From an uncultured Muribaculaceae bacterium (GTDB taxonomy: Bacteria; Bacteroidota; Bacteroidia; Bacteroidales; Muribaculaceae), in assembly GCA_910579605.1 (NCBI GenBank), contig CAJTUG010000045.1, forward strand, positions 6,338 through 15,131: a stretch of DNA of 8,794 nt. Direction: 5' to 3'. This document shows positions 5,972 to 8,794 of the stretch, piece after piece (position 1 is the stretch's first letter; the number at the start of each line of letters is the position of its first letter). The notes below the pieces were generated by a model that saw only the letters and a list, made by a program, of their open reading frames with translations, did not search any database and was not told where the DNA came from. The position numbers and the translations under genes are program-made.

Positions 5972-6520
5972 TTAATTACCGAAAAAATCGTCTCTTATCT
6001 GTGCCGCCAGTTTCACGTCGGAAATGTGGGAGAAAGCATCTTCCATCATAAGACTGTCGATATTTTCATTGAAAAACGAATCTTGGGCAGCAAGTACCGA
6101 AATACTGTCCGCAACCCGTTCGGCACGAATTATATTTCCATAGATCTTTGACAGATCTGATATCCTTTTGCCTTTGTGAACAACATAGCTGCCGGCATAG
6201 GCGGAATACAAACGGTTTTCAAATTTACTTGAATTTGCAATGAGTACTGCGCCAACAGCCACAAGTGCAGCAAGAGCTGCCGCCATACCTCCAACATAAG
6301 CCCACCTACGCTTTCCATGGTGCGGTTCTGCAGTCTTGGGAAGAGAAGAATACCAGCTAAACATATGCCGATACTGCTCCAGGTCGCCAGGCAAAAAAGA
6401 GGCAGAGCTGTAGAACTCGTAGAGCCGGTTCTCTTCGGCCGGAGTCGTATCGCCGGCAAAGAAAAGCGCCACAAGTTCTCGGGCTTGTTCTTGAGTTAGT
6501 TTTGGATTCTTTTTAATCAT
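5972..6520 (-). CDS. Single-pass membrane anti-sigma factor (cysteine-free type)
   Basis: A 182-aa protein with a cytoplasmic N-terminal domain (1-72), one membrane helix (about 73-95, WAYVGGMAAALAALVAVGAV after the basic stop HHGKRR) and a periplasmic C-terminal part of about 87 residues. The segment ARELVALFFAGDTTPAEENR (13-32) is a pattern I associate with Bacteroidales anti-sigma factors encoded next to ECF sigma genes. There are no cysteines at all, so it is not a zinc-binding ZAS-type factor. The periplasmic part holds GSYVVHKGKRISDLSKIYG (110-128) and a likely helical end with many acidic residues. It starts 2 nt after the sigma gene stop, implying translational coupling and balanced synthesis. 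The expected role is to hold the sigma factor at the membrane until an envelope signal arrives. No STN or FecR-like domain is visible, so this is not a TonB-receptor-coupled type. Confidence 0.75.
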   Translation of the reverse strand: MIKKNPKLTQEQARELVALFFAGDTTPAEENRLYEFYSSASFLPGDLEQYRHMFSWYSSLPKTAEPHHGKRRWAYVGGMAAALAALVAVGAVLIANSSKFENRLYSAYAGSYVVHKGKRISDLSKIYGNIIRAERVADSISVLAAQDSFFNENIDSLMMEDAFSHISDVKLAAQIRDDFFGN

Positions 6521-6522
6521 AG

Positions 6523-7032
6523 TTATATTTTTGGAGAGAATTGAGCTGAAATAATTTCTGCCACATGTTTGCGCGCCCTGGACAACGCCGTCCTCACAGA
6601 TCCTTCGGAACTACCGAGGAGAGCGGCTATAGCGGCATTATCGTAGCCATCTATATGCCTCAATCTTATTAAGGCTTGTTGCGAATCGGGCAAACTCTGC
6701 AACACCGAATCAACGTAATCGGCCTCTTCACGACGAATATAAATCTGCTCCGGAGAGTCTATCTCTCCCATGGAATCAGCTTCTTCCAGCTCTGCAAAAG
6801 CGCCTATATGCTTGCTCCTGAGCACATTTATAGACAGATTACGAGTCACCAACAAAGCGAATGCCTCTACAGACCGTAACTGATGCAAACTGCTGCGCAT
6901 ACTCCACAATTTGAGCATAGCGTCTTGAACCACATCCTCGGCATCGTCGGAATTGCCCAGGATGGAGTTTGCTTTTCGCAATAGCCGTGGTCTCAAGCTT
7001 CGGCTTAATATTTCAAACTCATTTATAGTCAT
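6523..7032 (-). CDS. ECF-type RNA polymerase sigma factor (sigma-70 family)
   Basis: A 169-aa alternative sigma factor that directs RNA polymerase to a dedicated promoter set. Region 2 spans about 12-75: RLLRKANSILGNSDDAEDVVQDAMLKLW includes the DAEDVVQD core that contacts the -10 element, then VTRNLSINVLRSK. Region 4 spans about 105-160: VLQSLPDSQQALIRLRHIDGY followed by the helix-turn-helix DNAAIAALLGSSEGSVRTALSRARKH, which reads the -35 element. Regions 1 and 3 are absent, as usual for ECF factors. The gene opens a three-gene minus-strand operon with the anti-sigma gene 2 nt downstream. A GTAACA/GTCTTA pair 20-47 nt upstream of the ATG suggests it transcribes its own operon. The start ATG at 7032 gives a normal N-terminus. 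Confidence 0.93.
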   Translation of the reverse strand: MTINEFEILSRSLRPRLLRKANSILGNSDDAEDVVQDAMLKLWSMRSSLHQLRSVEAFALLVTRNLSINVLRSKHIGAFAELEEADSMGEIDSPEQIYIRREEADYVDSVLQSLPDSQQALIRLRHIDGYDNAAIAALLGSSEGSVRTALSRARKHVAEIISAQFSPKI

Positions 7033-7051
7033 GATGAGTTGCTTACATTCT

Positions 7052-7079
7052 TAAGACACGGAAGCAAGCTTTTTGTTAC
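7052..7079 (-). promoter_or_regulatory. Putative ECF-type promoter of the sigma operon
   Basis: On the minus strand GTAACA (7079-7074) and GTCTTA (7057-7052) are separated by 16 nt. An AAC-containing -35 box and a GTC-containing -10 box at this spacing are the common ECF sigma arrangement, and I see no TTTG/TAnnTTTG pair for this operon. Start of transcription would be near 7045, about 12 nt before the sigma ATG. This fits autoregulation by the encoded sigma factor, but the assignment rests on motif resemblance only. Confidence 0.5.
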
Positions 7080-7082
7080 ACT

Positions 7083-7097
7083 AAAAATGTCATTTTT
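7083..7097. repeat. Perfect 15-nt dyad upstream of the sigma promoter
   Basis: AAAAATG-T-CATTTTT is a perfect inverted repeat of 7-nt arms around one central base. It begins 4 nt upstream of the putative ECF -35 box and lies in the 198-nt spacer between divergent genes. It could be an operator for a dimeric regulator or an AT-rich upstream element. The spacer is AT-rich, so chance is possible. Confidence 0.35.
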
Positions 7098-7173
7098 CTT
7101 ATTTTTTCAAAATATCAGCAAGAAAAGCACTAAAGCATCCATGATGTTAATAAATGGTTAAAAACAATTACAT

Positions 7174-7205
7174 TTTGGCAGTCGTGGCACTTTTATGTAT
7201 CTTTG
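7174..7205 (+). promoter_or_regulatory. Housekeeping promoter for the secreted choice-of-anchor J protein
   Basis: TTTG at 7174-7177 (followed by G) and TATCTTTG at 7198-7205 are 20 nt apart, the same geometry as the pyrF and tRNA-Val promoters. Transcription would begin near 7211, about 20 nt before the ATG at 7231. The gene thus appears to be read by the primary sigma factor, not by the divergently encoded ECF factor. Confidence 0.75.
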
Positions 7206-7230
7206 TGCATTAAACCAAAATTTTATCACA

Positions 7231-8794
7231 ATGAAGAAATTCTACGTAAGTATTTGTGCTCTTGCCCTCATGGGTTTGACGGCAAACGCACAATCAGGGT
7301 CGCTGTACTCAACCGATTTCGCCACAGACGACGATTTCGCAGCGTGGACAGTCGTTGATGCAAACAACGACGATAGAACATGGACTTTCGACGGCACTAA
7401 CCAAGATTTCAAAGTTTTCTACAATTACCACGGAACGAACAAGGCCGACGACTGGTTCTATTCGCCAGTAATCACCCCCGAGACATCAGGGCAACATCTC
7501 ATATCATTTCAAGTAAAAGGCAGTTCCTACGGCGAAGACCTTGAAATATGGACCGGCAAGAAAACCGACCAAGGATATGCAATGGAAAATAAAGTTGCCA
7601 CATATAACTCCATTGGAGCTGATGCATTGCTCAAAAACATATTAGTGGAATTAGAAGCCGGCAAGCCTGTTGTCGTTGCATTCCACGCAATTTCAGAGCC
7701 CGACAAATACCGTCTATACCTCAACAATTTCTCGCTCTCATATATAGAGCATCCAGCCGACATAGCGGTAAAAAACATTTCCGCACCTTTCTCTGGCGAG
7801 AACCTGGGATTGGAAACCGTTAAAGCATTAGTAGCCAACGAAGGTCCAGAGACTATCACCTCTTGGCAAATGTCATATACAGTTTCCCTTGCAGGACAAG
7901 AAGCCGAAACAATTACAGAAACGGTCAATACATCTCTTGAGCCTGGCGCCACTATGGAGTATTCTTTCAGCCAAAAGGCCGATTTTTCTACTCCAAGAGG
8001 AATCTACTCCCTTTCTGTCAGCGCTAATGTAGACGGCGACATAAATGCATCAAACAATAGCGTCCAATCTGAAATAAGACACCTTGCACCGGCCGAACTT
8101 CCTTATTTCATGGGATTTGAAGCCGACGAAGATACCGGTAACATCTCTACTATAAATTGCAACAACGACGGCGGAGACTGGAATATCAACGTGGATTCAT
8201 GGTTTACACATTTCGCCCACACCGGCTCGGCTTGCATGGCATATAACTACGATTCAAATAACGCTGCCGACGATTGGTTCTTCCTCGACCCGTTTGCATT
8301 GAAAAAGGGATACTACGCTCTCAAATTCTGGTATTCGGCATTGGAAAACCACCCGGAGAAACTACGTGTTTGCTATGGCACGGCTCCAACTCCCGATGCC
8401 ATGACAAATGTGCTTGTGGAGTATAATCCGATCAACAACAGCAACTACGAAGAATCTATCAATATCTTCCAAATACCTTCCGACGGCAAATACTACATAG
8501 GCTTTTATGCCTTTAGCGACGCTAACGAAAACTGGCTGTTGATAGACGATATCTCGCTTGAGCAAATAGATCCTAATGCCGCAGACCTTGAAATCCTTTC
8601 GTTTACCCAGCCTTTTGACTACTGGAGAGAACCGAACTCTACAAATGTAGTTTTCACCGCACGCAACATCGGGATTGTAGATGTAGATGCAAAAGTAAGA
8701 TTCTACATCAACGACCAATTCATTGAGAAAACCGAAACAATCCGGGCTCAGGAGATTAAAGAAATAAGTTTGGAGTCTTCTATTGCAAGTTTGG
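7231..8794 (+). CDS. Large secreted protein with repeated choice-of-anchor J-like domains, 3' end missing
   Basis: The frame is open from ATG 7231 to the window edge (521 codons, no stop). A signal peptide MKKFYVSICALALMGLTANA precedes QSGSLYSTDF. Domains: a choice-of-anchor J / cleaved-adhesin-like beta-sandwich at about 24-171 (DFAAWTVVDANNDDRTW, KADDWFYSPVI); a CARDB/Ig-like segment at about 172-286 (ADIAVKNISAP, VKALVANEGPETI, ASNNSVQSEI); a second J-like domain at about 287-446 (LPYFMGFEADEDTGNIS, AADDWFFLDPF, WLLIDDISLEQI); and a second CARDB-like segment from 447 to the edge (ADLEILSFTQP, VVFTARNIGIVDV). The ADDWF motif recurs at 72-76 and 346-350. Such proteins are exported, often by the type IX system, and act in adhesion or as non-catalytic parts of secreted enzymes. 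The missing C-terminus would show a sorting domain or a catalytic domain. Confidence 0.85.
   Translation, partial: MKKFYVSICALALMGLTANAQSGSLYSTDFATDDDFAAWTVVDANNDDRTWTFDGTNQDFKVFYNYHGTNKADDWFYSPVITPETSGQHLISFQVKGSSYGEDLEIWTGKKTDQGYAMENKVATYNSIGADALLKNILVELEAGKPVVVAFHAISEPDKYRLYLNNFSLSYIEHPADIAVKNISAPFSGENLGLETVKALVANEGPETITSWQMSYTVSLAGQEAETITETVNTSLEPGATMEYSFSQKADFSTPRGIYSLSVSANVDGDINASNNSVQSEIRHLAPAELPYFMGFEADEDTGNISTINCNNDGGDWNINVDSWFTHFAHTGSACMAYNYDSNNAADDWFFLDPFALKKGYYALKFWYSALENHPEKLRVCYGTAPTPDAMTNVLVEYNPINNSNYEESINIFQIPSDGKYYIGFYAFSDANENWLLIDDISLEQIDPNAADLEILSFTQPFDYWREPNSTNVVFTARNIGIVDVDAKVRFYINDQFIEKTETIRAQEIKEISLESSIASL

Noticed and set aside
5528..6151. 207-codon plus-strand frame across the DUF5024-like and anti-sigma genes
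   Set aside because: It is antisense to two genes with clear signal peptide, membrane helix and operon spacing. Its translation has no recognisable domain and no promoter was seen for it.
7527..7952. Minus-strand frame within the choice-of-anchor J gene (also 8362-8718)
   Set aside because: Both are antisense to a continuous 521-codon frame with signal peptide and repeated domains.
1..8794. CRISPR array, insertion sequence, phage gene or toxin-antitoxin pair
   Set aside because: No regularly spaced direct repeats, transposase or integrase motifs, or typical small toxin/antitoxin pairs were found on either strand.

Overview
The window looks like chromosomal DNA from a member of the Bacteroidota, most likely the order Bacteroidales. 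Three promoters carry the group's housekeeping signature, TTTG, a 20-nt gap, then TAnnTTTG. Start codons lack clear Shine-Dalgarno sequences. The gene content also fits: a DUF4290 protein, a lipoprotein with an acidic run right after its cysteine, a Bacteroides-type cysteine-free anti-sigma factor, and a secreted choice-of-anchor J protein. Genus cannot be settled from this sequence; a Muribaculaceae- or Barnesiella-like gut organism would be a reasonable guess.

Layout. (1) 1-53: 5' part of a tRNA-Val(TAC) on the minus strand, cut by the window edge, with its own promoter at 73-104. (2) 193-4736: a tightly packed plus-strand housekeeping operon behind one clear promoter: pyrF (pyrimidine synthesis), a DUF4290 protein, rimM (30S ribosome maturation), a small acidic protein of unknown function, a periplasmic OmpA-C-domain protein, and dnaB (replicative helicase). 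Gaps between genes are 6-12 nt, and DUF4290/rimM overlap by 4 nt. (3) 4737-5401: a spacer with a weak -7 element and several small dyads, then a probable surface lipoprotein gene, closed by an 18-bp-stem bidirectional terminator. (4) 5402-7079: a minus-strand operon read as ECF sigma factor, one-pass membrane anti-sigma factor, and a secreted DUF5024-like protein. It is preceded by a GTAACA/GTCTTA pair that looks like an ECF-type, possibly autoregulated, promoter. (5) 7174-8794: a divergent housekeeping promoter and a long secreted multidomain protein (two choice-of-anchor J-like domains alternating with CARDB/Ig-like segments) that runs off the right edge.

How it fits together: the left half is core growth machinery (nucleotide, ribosome, replication, envelope anchoring). 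The right half is envelope-facing: a signal-transduction operon whose third product is exported, flanked by a surface lipoprotein and a large secreted protein. I see no mobile element, CRISPR array or phage gene. The points most worth a second look are the sigma/anti-sigma/DUF5024 unit with its promoter and adjacent perfect dyad, and an A_AAA_AAG slippery heptamer at the DUF4290 3' end that would carry ribosomes directly into the rimM frame.
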